Below, one piece after another: positions 25,912 through 34,370 of a stretch of DNA of 57,513 bases. Below the pieces are notes generated by a model, which was not told the origin of the DNA, ran no database searches, and worked only from the letters and a program-made list of their open reading frames with translations. Position numbers and translations under genes: made by a program. The DNA comes from Acidobacteriota bacterium. Lineage in GTDB: Bacteria; Acidobacteriota; Terriglobia; Acidiferrales; UBA7541. The stretch is from positions 1-57,513 of the forward strand of contig QHYE01000071.1 of NCBI GenBank assembly GCA_003224055.1. Direction: 5' to 3'. Numbering within the stretch: the stretch's first letter is position 1; every line of letters begins with the position of its first letter.

Positions 25912-27216
25912 TCATTTGCATCTCGCTACTTCCCGGGGTCTGTTTTCCTTAAACTTTCTCCATTCGAAATTCTGCGTAGTAGCTTCGGCAAGAGATTCTC
26001 TCGCGGCGGAAGTCTTCGGAACAGGAGTTTTCGGAACGGCGATTGCCGCCATCATGAAGCAGATCCACACGGGGTTCAGCAGCCTGAACCCCGCCTCGCT
26101 GAAACTGTAGATCACACCCACGACGAAATACGCCAGCATGAGTCTACCTGCCTCAGGATCCTTGCGGAGCATGCCCATGGCGTGCCGGTAGCCGGTCACG
26201 ATTACAATCGCGAGGAGGGCCACCCCCGCCCACCCTAGATTCAAGAACACCTCCAAGTATCCATTATGAGCTTCATTCGGATGCCACCAATGCTTGCTCC
26301 AGATCGTGTCGAGTCGTGGCCCCATCCAGAAGTTCTCGAAACCGGTCCCGAGCAACGGGTTTGTGTTCATACTAATGATTTCCTTCCAGAGTTCAGTACG
26401 CCCGGTGAGCGTTGCGTCCCTCCCCAAGGTTTTCATCAGGCTCCCACCGAGTTCGGGGAACAGGGCAAGGGTGGCGACGGCCAACATCGCCATCACGACA
26501 ATGTGCACCACCCAGGGCCTTCGGGCAAGGAGGGGGAAACTCGTCGCTAACATCAATCCGCTTCCCATAACGAAACAGGCAAGCGAGGTCATTGAATTTG
26601 CGTACCAAAAAAGCCAGAGTACCATCGCCAGAATCACCCCGTGCGCGATCAACGCCCGATTGTTGCGGCGGTACCCCCTGTCTCGGAACTCTTGGAGAAT
26701 GCGCCAAACGGCTCCCAGGCCGATAAGGAGGCAGATCACCCCGAGCATGTTCTTATCGTTTGTGACGCCCTCGAAAACCCGTGATCCGTCCGCCGATTTA
26801 TATGCCATTCCCAAGTCAGGGTAATACTTGATTAAAAGGACGGAAACGGGCACGAGCAGAAACCCTGTCCGAGCTAGGAAGCGTTTGAGCGCAGCGAGTG
26901 GCTCAGGATCGGTCAGAATGATCATGACCATCACAAGGTCGCCCAACGCCTTGATCCAACGTCTAAGAGCCACGTCGGGATAATCGGACCAAAGGATGCT
27001 CACTGCGCAGTAAGAGAAGAACAAAAGAATAGGGGCGTTCATCCGCAACAGAGTTATGAGCTTTTGACCTCTCCAGAGCAACACCATGATTCCAATTGCC
27101 AAGAGCACGGTGAAGAGGTTCCGCTGAATCGGGTTTCCTTCGAACTGGTCGACCGCGCTCCGTGGGCCGCTCTGCAACCATTTGGAGGCCGATGCGGCGA
27201 GTATCATCCAGATCAC
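25912..27216 (-). CDS. Wzy-like O-antigen/EPS polymerase
   Basis: Polytopic membrane protein that would join lipid-linked repeat units in the periplasm. It has about ten hydrophobic segments and the family features GRTELWKEIISM and HPNEAHNGYLEVFLNLG. The first start codon in frame is GTG at 27216, but the frame stays open upstream and encodes another hydrophobic helix (LIATIVFALGILGLFIF at about 27312-27262) and FNWDRK, which fits the usual N-terminus. No ATG, GTG or TTG precedes that helix. Either a rare start such as ATT at 27309 is used, or a frameshift separates it from the ATG overlapping the previous stop near 27359. Confidence 0.85.
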   Translation of the reverse strand: MIWMILAASASKWLQSGPRSAVDQFEGNPIQRNLFTVLLAIGIMVLLWRGQKLITLLRMNAPILLFFSYCAVSILWSDYPDVALRRWIKALGDLVMVMIILTDPEPLAALKRFLARTGFLLVPVSVLLIKYYPDLGMAYKSADGSRVFEGVTNDKNMLGVICLLIGLGAVWRILQEFRDRGYRRNNRALIAHGVILAMVLWLFWYANSMTSLACFVMGSGLMLATSFPLLARRPWVVHIVVMAMLAVATLALFPELGGSLMKTLGRDATLTGRTELWKEIISMNTNPLLGTGFENFWMGPRLDTIWSKHWWHPNEAHNGYLEVFLNLGWAGVALLAIVIVTGYRHAMGMLRKDPEAGRLMLAYFVVGVIYSFSEAGFRLLNPVWICFMMAAIAVPKTPVPKTSAARESLAEATTQNFEWRKFKENRPREVARCK

Positions 27217-27361
27217 AGAAATCCAGAGAGCTTTCGAAGTCCGGACCTTCCTGTCCCAATTGAATATGAAAAGCCCGAGGATTCCGAGAGCGAATACGAT
27301 GGTGGCAATTAGAGGGGACGTAACAACCTCCGGGCGCGCAGTTCTGCTTGACGGTGATGAC

Positions 27362-29188
27362 TCATCTCGGGTCGAAAAACAGCCGGTGCAGAAGTTCCAG
27401 GGTCAGCATTTTGTGAATCTCCCTGGTGTAATTTCGATTTCCTTTGACGTGTGCTCGCACTAGGGCTTCTAGGCCGCTCGGTTCAAGGTATGGCCGGGCG
27501 AGCGTCCGCGTGTCGAGCAGAATTTCGCGAACATACTCCGAGAGCGCATCCCGGTACCAGATTCTATAATGAGAAAACTTGTGCCGGCCGAGGAATAGGC
27601 GCTCGAGGTGGAACGGCGCGAACCAGTGATCGATCTGCGCCAGCCATTGGGGCATGCCGTAGTCATAGGCGTACTCCGCCTTAACCGCAAACTCGAAGAG
27701 AGCCCGGGCAGCGGCAGCGGCCATGCGCCCAGAGTTCCCGTTCACGCCGCGATCGGTCCGTATCTGTCCGAGCACTGGATTACCTTCGTGGATCAGGCGC
27801 GACCGGACATCACTATCAATTCCCGTCTCAAATTTCGGAGCTCGGTACACGGTTCGGACAAAGTCGTTGTCGAGGTAAGGTGACCGTACAATGAGTTGCG
27901 TCTGCTCCAGGGAAAGAATTCCGTGATGGTACCAGGGAGACTGGCGGAAAGCAGCGAAAGTAACCGGATGCTCATGGCGAAGCCCTTCGTAGGTACATTC
28001 TGCTTGGTCAACATAAGCTAGGAACTCAGGGTTATATAATCCGGCCATCGGCAATTCCGGACTTAACATGACATCGTGGCGGAGGACTTCGCTGCCGTAT
28101 GTACCAACAACTTTCACGGGCGCGATCTGCCGCGCCTTCTCACTCACATAGAGATCGGACGAATGAGAAACGTCGATAGTTCCCTCGGTGAAGTATATGC
28201 TGCGCTCGGCGTAATGCGCGAAACGCGAAAGGAATTCAGTTCCAACTTGAATCACCTGGTGTGATTGATGGCATTGGGTTGCAACTTGTCTCGCAGCTCG
28301 AACGTCTTCGCAATCGCGTAGCATTCCCCCGAAAGTGTAGCAGGGGAGTGATCTGGGTGTGGCCTTTTGCCACGCCATAATTGCTCTGGTGTCCAGTCCG
28401 CCGGTAAGAGTCATCCCAATCGGCAGGTCGCCCTTGAAGTAGCGCGGTAGGTTTCGCGAAAAGACGTCGCGAATTTCCCCATAATAGGATTCTGGACCTA
28501 AGTGGGCTTGTTCTTCCCATTCGCGAGGCTGGAAATACGAGTCCTTTCGCTCGAGTGAGCCATCGCGAAAGGTCCAAGCTGACCCGGCCGGCACTACATG
28601 GATTTCCTTAAATAAGGTCCGGTCCTCCAAGATACAGCTGTAGGCTACGAACTCCCCCAAACCCTTCGGGCTCGGCGTCCGGAGTTCCGGGCGCGCGGCT
28701 AAGATCGCTTTGGCTTCCGCAGCGAAATAAAATGCCTCCTTGGATTGGTGGTAACAAATCCGATGCATCCCGTAACGGTCATTGAACAGCATCGCCGAAC
28801 CACGTCTCTTGTCAATTAGGAGGCCGTGGAACATTCCGTTCAATCCGGCCGGAAAGGACTGTTCTTCTTCGTAAAGGTGGACGAGATATGAGGCCCCGCG
28901 GGCATCGAAAGAATGCCCCCGATCGGCTAGGCTCCTAGCGGTTCCGGATTCAGGGTACTCTTCCCCTGAAAAAACGAGCGAGATATCACCTTGTTCGTTA
29001 GCGAGAGGCATCCCGTCAGAAAAGGAACCCTCAACCGCGCTCCATCCCACGTACAATCCTAGAGATTCATCGATCCATGTTCCCGTACTGTAGAATGCCT
29101 CATGGCAAAGTGCTTCGACCATGCGAAGTAGTTCCGCTTCGGCCCTTTGTCGGGGCATCTTGGTTATCAGACCGACGATTCCTGGCAC
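27362..29188 (-). CDS. Asparagine-synthase-like protein lacking the glutaminase Cys
   Basis: Two-domain protein of 608 residues. The N-terminal class II glutamine-amidotransferase domain begins MPGIVGLI from a GTG start; the catalytic Cys2 of the family (MCGIVG) is Pro, so it cannot hydrolyse glutamine in the usual way. The synthetase domain has the PPi loop MTLTGGLDTRAI (usual SGGxDS). In glycan clusters such proteins are thought to amidate uronic acids (WbpS type), which would fit the diacetamido-uronic acid genes in the same operon. It might use free ammonia or a partner glutaminase. It precedes the polymerase gene and follows the acyltransferase by 12 bp. Confidence 0.85.
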   Translation of the reverse strand: MPGIVGLITKMPRQRAEAELLRMVEALCHEAFYSTGTWIDESLGLYVGWSAVEGSFSDGMPLANEQGDISLVFSGEEYPESGTARSLADRGHSFDARGASYLVHLYEEEQSFPAGLNGMFHGLLIDKRRGSAMLFNDRYGMHRICYHQSKEAFYFAAEAKAILAARPELRTPSPKGLGEFVAYSCILEDRTLFKEIHVVPAGSAWTFRDGSLERKDSYFQPREWEEQAHLGPESYYGEIRDVFSRNLPRYFKGDLPIGMTLTGGLDTRAIMAWQKATPRSLPCYTFGGMLRDCEDVRAARQVATQCHQSHQVIQVGTEFLSRFAHYAERSIYFTEGTIDVSHSSDLYVSEKARQIAPVKVVGTYGSEVLRHDVMLSPELPMAGLYNPEFLAYVDQAECTYEGLRHEHPVTFAAFRQSPWYHHGILSLEQTQLIVRSPYLDNDFVRTVYRAPKFETGIDSDVRSRLIHEGNPVLGQIRTDRGVNGNSGRMAAAAARALFEFAVKAEYAYDYGMPQWLAQIDHWFAPFHLERLFLGRHKFSHYRIWYRDALSEYVREILLDTRTLARPYLEPSGLEALVRAHVKGNRNYTREIHKMLTLELLHRLFFDPR

Positions 29189-29200
29189 AAGTCCCTTCTG

Positions 29201-30115
29201 TTAGAAAGCATCCATCGACGTATGAAGCTTGCGCGAGTACCAGGCGCTTCGGAGCTCGCGAACTCGGGCCATTATCGGTTCAGGAAACCGGTCAATGATC
29301 TTGTGGTGTAGGCCAAGACGGAAAGCGATCCAGCCGAGACGGCTCAGCGGGACATAATAGCGTGGTAGATCAACCTTCCGAAATCCATTGTTGGTCTTGA
29401 AAGCGCTTAGGCTATCTCCTTGCTTCTTGCCGTAGCTAAAACTTGAGTACGCGAGATGAGCAATGCCCCGTTCAGCGCAGGATCGAACCGCTTGAGCGAT
29501 CAGGGCATTAGTCGCAGCCTTGGCTCTGTGCCGCATCATTGATATTATGTTCATCACGTTTGCTTGCACTCTTGCGGCGTCGGTCGTCAATTTTACGAAC
29601 CCAATTAGCTGTTCGCCGAGAAACGTCCCGATAAAGATGCTTCTATCCGCGTAAGTCGCTGAGTGCTCTCTCACTGCCTCCAGGCTCTTGCCGTAGTGGC
29701 TGAAGGGTTTCCCTTGGCGAATGGGAGACTCGTTGTAAATTTCCCAGATTCCCCGGACAAGGGCATCGTCAAAAGCAATCTCGCGAGTCTCGGTTCCCGC
29801 TTTCTCCGCTTTCCGAACCATATTTCGAGTCTTGCTGTCGACCTGCTTTTTCCACCATTCATCGAAAGTGGATATCTCAAGTACTGCAAGGTTGTCCTGT
29901 TCCATGGGGTAAGCAAAATTAGGCTTCGTTTGAGGCATTATCTGCATGAAGGTAAACAGATCAATCTTTGTTGCAGACCTCCGCAGGCCGTCAAGCAATG
30001 TTTCGGGCTCCTGGAGGGCGTCATAGGTATCTGCATCCGGCCGGGCGATACGAATTAGGCGTCCTTCGACCTTAACGTCCTGCCCGTATATCTTGATAAT
30101 TTGTTTCTTTTTCAT
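29201..30115 (-). CDS. FemAB/GNAT-like acyltransferase
   Basis: Protein of 304 residues with a GNAT-type fold at about 90-270: RNMVRKAEKAG, IFIGTFLGEQLIGFVKL and the CoA-binding-like region MMRHRAKAATNALIAQAV. Proteins of this type near asparagine-synthase homologues in EPS loci are usually annotated as FemAB-like or GNAT acyltransferases. It may acylate the amino sugar or attach an aminoacyl group. The close spacing (12 bp) to the amidotransferase-like gene suggests they modify the same residue. Confidence 0.7.
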   Translation of the reverse strand: MKKKQIIKIYGQDVKVEGRLIRIARPDADTYDALQEPETLLDGLRRSATKIDLFTFMQIMPQTKPNFAYPMEQDNLAVLEISTFDEWWKKQVDSKTRNMVRKAEKAGTETREIAFDDALVRGIWEIYNESPIRQGKPFSHYGKSLEAVREHSATYADRSIFIGTFLGEQLIGFVKLTTDAARVQANVMNIISMMRHRAKAATNALIAQAVRSCAERGIAHLAYSSFSYGKKQGDSLSAFKTNNGFRKVDLPRYYVPLSRLGWIAFRLGLHHKIIDRFPEPIMARVRELRSAWYSRKLHTSMDAF

Positions 30116-30148
30116 GCCGCTCCAATATGCGATTGCAAAAAACCGCCG

Positions 30149-31042
30149 CTAACGACTGGACAATTTCCTGCCAGAGACAAATGCCTTCAATCTCTGCATC
30201 TGCTCTCGTCGGCAGAACTCAACCATTTCGCGAGAGACCGGCCTTTCGACCCGTCGCACTAGAGACCAGACATAACCAGCCCCCGTCATAAATCCGCCCA
30301 AGATAAGGGGCCTTCTGGTCATCTGATAGGCTGTTCTGAACAATTCCCAAACCGGACTTGTCCCCACGGAGTAGTCCTTGGCTCCATCTTTAAACTTCGA
30401 GATCAATAGGCCTTGCTGGGAGGTCCCGGTGGCCCGATGGTGCAGATACATCTTTTCGGTAAATGTCCTGGTCTGCCAGCCCTTCATTCTGGCCGAAATA
30501 TCCGCAATCCGATCAATGGCACCACCTTTCACCGGCATGTATCCGCCGATCGCTTCGAAGCACTCGCGGCGAAACAGTTGGCAGGGGCCTGTCACGTGGT
30601 CGATGCTCACGTAGCGATAGTCATACTGGTCATTGAGCGGGTCCCTGTACGGCGTTCCGACCAATCCCAGCGCGGGATTCTCCGCCAGTTTCTGAAGCAA
30701 GAAGTCAAAATACTCTTTGTCAAACGAGATATCGGCATCTAAATTGCCAATCACGTCGTATTTCAATCCCGCCACCTTGGCCTGGCCAGCATTGAAAGCG
30801 GCCACCTTGCCCGCAAAGTTCCGCTCCGCACGCCGGGGTAGGCTCACCAAGTCGATCCAAGCATGTTCGGCGGCAAATTTGCGCACGACTTCATCGGTGC
30901 CATCGGTCGAGCCATCGCTGACGATAACCCACCGAAGAGGAAGAATCGTCTGTGCGACGACTGACTTGATGGTTTCCTCAATATAAGCGGCTTCATCTCG
31001 CGCAGGCGTTACGAGCACATAAATCGGTAATTTTGTTAGCAT
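30149..31042 (-). CDS. Family 2 glycosyltransferase
   Basis: GT-A enzyme of 297 residues: PIYVLVTPARDEAAYIEETI, VIVSDGSTDGTDEVV, and NLDADISFD as the metal site; DHVTGPCQLFRRECFEAIGG follows the common GT2 pattern. The start at 31042 (MLTKLPI) has AAGGAA upstream; a frame open to 31102 adds an unrelated 20 residues. A C-terminal hydrophobic stretch (LILGGFMTGAGYVWSLV) may bind the membrane. Confidence 0.88.
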   Translation of the reverse strand: MLTKLPIYVLVTPARDEAAYIEETIKSVVAQTILPLRWVIVSDGSTDGTDEVVRKFAAEHAWIDLVSLPRRAERNFAGKVAAFNAGQAKVAGLKYDVIGNLDADISFDKEYFDFLLQKLAENPALGLVGTPYRDPLNDQYDYRYVSIDHVTGPCQLFRRECFEAIGGYMPVKGGAIDRIADISARMKGWQTRTFTEKMYLHHRATGTSQQGLLISKFKDGAKDYSVGTSPVWELFRTAYQMTRRPLILGGFMTGAGYVWSLVRRVERPVSREMVEFCRREQMQRLKAFVSGRKLSSR

Positions 31043-31120
31043 GGTTCCTTGCACGAACCGCCGGACGGCGAGACAAAGCGAGCTAGTGTTCTGGAGAAGC
31101 ATTGAGGAAGTGTTGCGATC

Positions 31121-33004
31121 CTATTCATGCTGCTCACCAGTCGCACTTCTTAAAGTCTTGCGTCGGGACCGAAAATCTCGAGCTCTGGAGACAATGCTGT
31201 TTAAGATTCGATTGGTGTCCACATAGTTGTCGCGGAATTCACACAGCATGCGACGAACCCGCACTCTCGCATCGTGGATTGGCGTCTGCTGACCCGAGAA
31301 GCCAGTGGAATCAGGTCTGCGAGACGAAACTCTGATCTCGGCGATTTGCCCAGCGTCCAACGACAGTCGTATCTTGAAATACCCATCTTCTCGCTCGTAG
31401 TCCTGACCGTGCCCATTTATCGTCACCGAGAGTGATGGCCCGTCGGGTGGTTGCCGATGAAGGAGAATGTATCCACGGGTCAGTGTTTCCTCATTCTTCA
31501 GCCAGAAGCGGCTCGTATAGAATCGTACGTACACATCGCCGTCCTCAGTCGTTCTCGTCAGGCAGGCGCGCGAGCAAATTGTCGCGAGGTTTGTCCATTC
31601 GAGTCGCTCCTCGAGAGCGTTTAAGTGTGCGACAAAAGTTCCAAGAGTGTTGTACCCATCTCGAAAATAACCGTGATGTTCGACCGCCAAGGCTGGCTTT
31701 CCCATGAAGAGGTCAAGAGCGAACTCTGCGACCTCACGTGGGTAGCGACGACCAAACAGGGGAAAATCCGCAAACCTGGTGATCGCCACCTCCAATAGAT
31801 CTCGAAGGGCCAGCGATCCTGGCATCGTCGAGGGGCAGAGATCGGTGATGACCGCGGCCAGGTATCCCGATGCCCTCAGGGCAGCAACGGCCTCGGGGGA
31901 ATAGAGCCCCTGGGGAAATACCATGATGTCGTCGAACGGGACCCCGGAAAGCCGTTGGTGCGTTCGCATTCTCGCTAACGCCAATTGAGCCTTCTCGTGG
32001 AGCGACTGGAACTCGCTCGTCGCGAACTCCCGATGCGTATGGTCGCAGCCATGAATACAAAGAGAAGACATCGGGTGACCGGACGAAAACAGCTCAGCCA
32101 CCTCCTTGCTCGACCTCCGATGATTCCACGGAATGAAAGCGATGCACATGGAAAACTTATGCTGGTGCATGACTTCCGTGAGCCGTCGATAATCGAGAAA
32201 CCCATAACGGTTTTTCAGTAAGGGATCGTCGATGATGAAGCAGGCTCGGGGGTTGTCGTTGTGCCAGAGGCGGTTTCCCAAGGCTCGCCGCAGAAACATC
32301 ATGAGCGGGACCAGCCTGGAGAACCATGATAAGACACCTGCCTCAGGCGGTACTTTGTCGTCTAAATCAGCCAATTCGCCACAAGCCATGAAGAACAACT
32401 GTGCCCCGCCATTATCGCTGCGGACGAAAAAAGGCTTGTCGCCCGCTCGAATAATAACGTCGTGTCGTTCCTCTTCATTCCCCTCGACAAAACAGTTTTC
32501 TCTCGTTGCGTCCACCGCTCCCAGGGAGAGTCCGGAGAGTTGACCGCACAATTCACGATGACCATCGGCAACCTGAAACCGCGCAGAAGTATTGCTTAGT
32601 GGCTGGATTCCAAGGAAACCACCGGAAGTCAGAGCTTGCAGGACCGCGCCGTGACGGTCTGTCGGTTGGAATCCGTAGATGAAGACATGTTTCGCCAAGC
32701 TTGTCAGGCTGTGTAGTCCGCTGACCCCGCTTTGCGTCCAATCGGCAACCTTAACAAGCGTTGTCGCGTCGACGATGAGGCAAGTGCATCTGGGCACTAA
32801 TTTGGGAAGTGCTGAAGCGTCGCCCAACGCGGCGGTATTGAGGCACACAAACGTTGCTTCTGCTCCCAGAAACACCGCGATCTTGTGCGCGTTGCGATCT
32901 GAGTCTGCAGGGGCGTTCCAGCAAAGAACAACAACATCGCTGTCCGATGAGAACGATTCAAGCCTCAACTGGGTCGATGCTGGCGAATTCTGCTGTTGTG
33001 TCAT
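31121..33004 (-). CDS. NodB-like (polysaccharide deacetylase fold) large protein, function uncertain
   Basis: About 627 residues from the ATG at 33004. The middle carries the metal-site pattern of carbohydrate esterase family 4-like proteins: CFIIDDPLL and, later, LCIHGCDHTHREF (HxxxH-type), and FPQGLYSPEAVAALRASGY. The N-terminal 250 residues look like a separate domain (CLIVDATTLV, FIYGFQPTDRHGAVL) resembling glutamine-amidotransferase-like folds, and the C-terminus (from about residue 500) is beta-rich with a basic tail. No signal peptide is seen. It may deacetylate lipid-linked intermediates in the cytoplasm; the long flanking domains make the role uncertain. Confidence 0.7.
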   Translation of the reverse strand: MTQQQNSPASTQLRLESFSSDSDVVVLCWNAPADSDRNAHKIAVFLGAEATFVCLNTAALGDASALPKLVPRCTCLIVDATTLVKVADWTQSGVSGLHSLTSLAKHVFIYGFQPTDRHGAVLQALTSGGFLGIQPLSNTSARFQVADGHRELCGQLSGLSLGAVDATRENCFVEGNEEERHDVIIRAGDKPFFVRSDNGGAQLFFMACGELADLDDKVPPEAGVLSWFSRLVPLMMFLRRALGNRLWHNDNPRACFIIDDPLLKNRYGFLDYRRLTEVMHQHKFSMCIAFIPWNHRRSSKEVAELFSSGHPMSSLCIHGCDHTHREFATSEFQSLHEKAQLALARMRTHQRLSGVPFDDIMVFPQGLYSPEAVAALRASGYLAAVITDLCPSTMPGSLALRDLLEVAITRFADFPLFGRRYPREVAEFALDLFMGKPALAVEHHGYFRDGYNTLGTFVAHLNALEERLEWTNLATICSRACLTRTTEDGDVYVRFYTSRFWLKNEETLTRGYILLHRQPPDGPSLSVTINGHGQDYEREDGYFKIRLSLDAGQIAEIRVSSRRPDSTGFSGQQTPIHDARVRVRRMLCEFRDNYVDTNRILNSIVSRARDFRSRRKTLRSATGEQHE

Positions 33005-33140
33005 GCAATAGGGTTCCGGTCGGCAGTTCCTGAACACTCCCATCGAGCCGGACAGGAACGCGTGCTAGCTACAATGAGTGGTTGAGAAAATCGCTCTATT
33101 AACGCCCAGCCGCGCTTGGGACAATCCCATCTACCCCGGT

Positions 33141-34370
33141 TTATCTTTCTGCGGCAGTCATCCCGGCGGCGCTTGAGCATTCTATTACGGGGCGCGCGGA
33201 GCCAGCCAGGTCTGCAATCAGTCTCAAGTAACGCTGGCGCATAATATCCCAGCGTATCGGCGCGTATTCCTGCTTGGCTCTCGCCGCCAGCCGAGCACGC
33301 AACCTGCCATCCTGGTAAAGCCTGACCATTTGCTTGGCCAAATCCGCAGGATTGTTCGGCTCAAAATAACTGAGGGCTCCTTCACTGAAGTAATGCCGTA
33401 TCGTCCTAAGGCGAGACATGAGGACAGGCATCCCCATAATGATGAATTCGGGCAGCTTATTGGGAAAGGCAAAGTCGAGAAACACGTCGCAGCGGATCGG
33501 TAGAACTCCGACGTTGCACTTATTCAGCCACGCGGGAATGTCGGCCGACGGTACTTGCCCAACTAGCTTAACCTTTGAGGTCAACCCGCGTTCCTGCGCA
33601 AGCTCCGCCAGTCCCCCCTGTTCCGGTCCGGATCCTAGAATCCACAATTCCGCTTCAGGCATCTCTCCGTGCACCATGTTGAAAGCTTCTATGGCGATAT
33701 CGAGTCCGTAAATTCTTGTCAGTGTCCCATGGTAGACCATAACGAATGGATGAGAACGATCATCGAATGCTGCCGCAGGTGCGCTCGACTCGAACCGCGC
33801 TTCGTCGGCTGAGTTCATAATCACAATAGACTTTGATGCATCCAGGCCACGCCCAATGAGAAGGTCTTGGATGGGTTCGCTGATCGTCACGACGTAGTCG
33901 GCGAAATTGAAGCTGATCTTTTCCAGATACTTCAATACCTGAACTAGCAGAGAGTCTTCCGTGATCCCGTACTTCGACATGTAGAATTCCGGTGTGATTT
34001 CGTGCATGTCCAACACTAGCTTCGCACCCATCCATCGGGCAGGGATTGCTGCGAAGATCAGAAAGTCCGGTAGTGTATTTACATCGATTACCGCGTATCG
34101 TCTCCGTCTCATCAGGACAAACACGCGAACGAATGCCCATACGAGAAACGCCACGTACTCATACGCATAACGGAGCAAAGAACCACGTTTCTTGCCTAAC
34201 GAAACCGTGTAGATGTTGACACCGCCCAGCGCGTAGCTCTTCTTACCGTGAGCTGCGGCAAGCGCCAGAACGTCGACAGAATATCCCGCTGCTACCAAAG
34301 CCTCAGCCTTCCGCCGAACTCGCGAATCGAGGTCATAAATGTTCTGGACCAGTATGCACACCGATTTCAT
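33141..34370 (-). CDS. Family 4 glycosyltransferase
   Basis: GT-B retaining glycosyltransferase of 409 residues. The N-terminus CILVQNIYDLDSRVRRKAEA is the GT4-like acceptor domain; the donor domain has MVYHGTLTRIYGLDIAIEAF, LWILGSGPEQ and the region FAFPNKLPEFIIMGMPV. Its ATG overlaps the stop of the preceding deacetylase gene (TAATG), so the two are translationally coupled. Confidence 0.9.
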   Translation of the reverse strand: MKSVCILVQNIYDLDSRVRRKAEALVAAGYSVDVLALAAAHGKKSYALGGVNIYTVSLGKKRGSLLRYAYEYVAFLVWAFVRVFVLMRRRRYAVIDVNTLPDFLIFAAIPARWMGAKLVLDMHEITPEFYMSKYGITEDSLLVQVLKYLEKISFNFADYVVTISEPIQDLLIGRGLDASKSIVIMNSADEARFESSAPAAAFDDRSHPFVMVYHGTLTRIYGLDIAIEAFNMVHGEMPEAELWILGSGPEQGGLAELAQERGLTSKVKLVGQVPSADIPAWLNKCNVGVLPIRCDVFLDFAFPNKLPEFIIMGMPVLMSRLRTIRHYFSEGALSYFEPNNPADLAKQMVRLYQDGRLRARLAARAKQEYAPIRWDIMRQRYLRLIADLAGSARPVIECSSAAGMTAAER

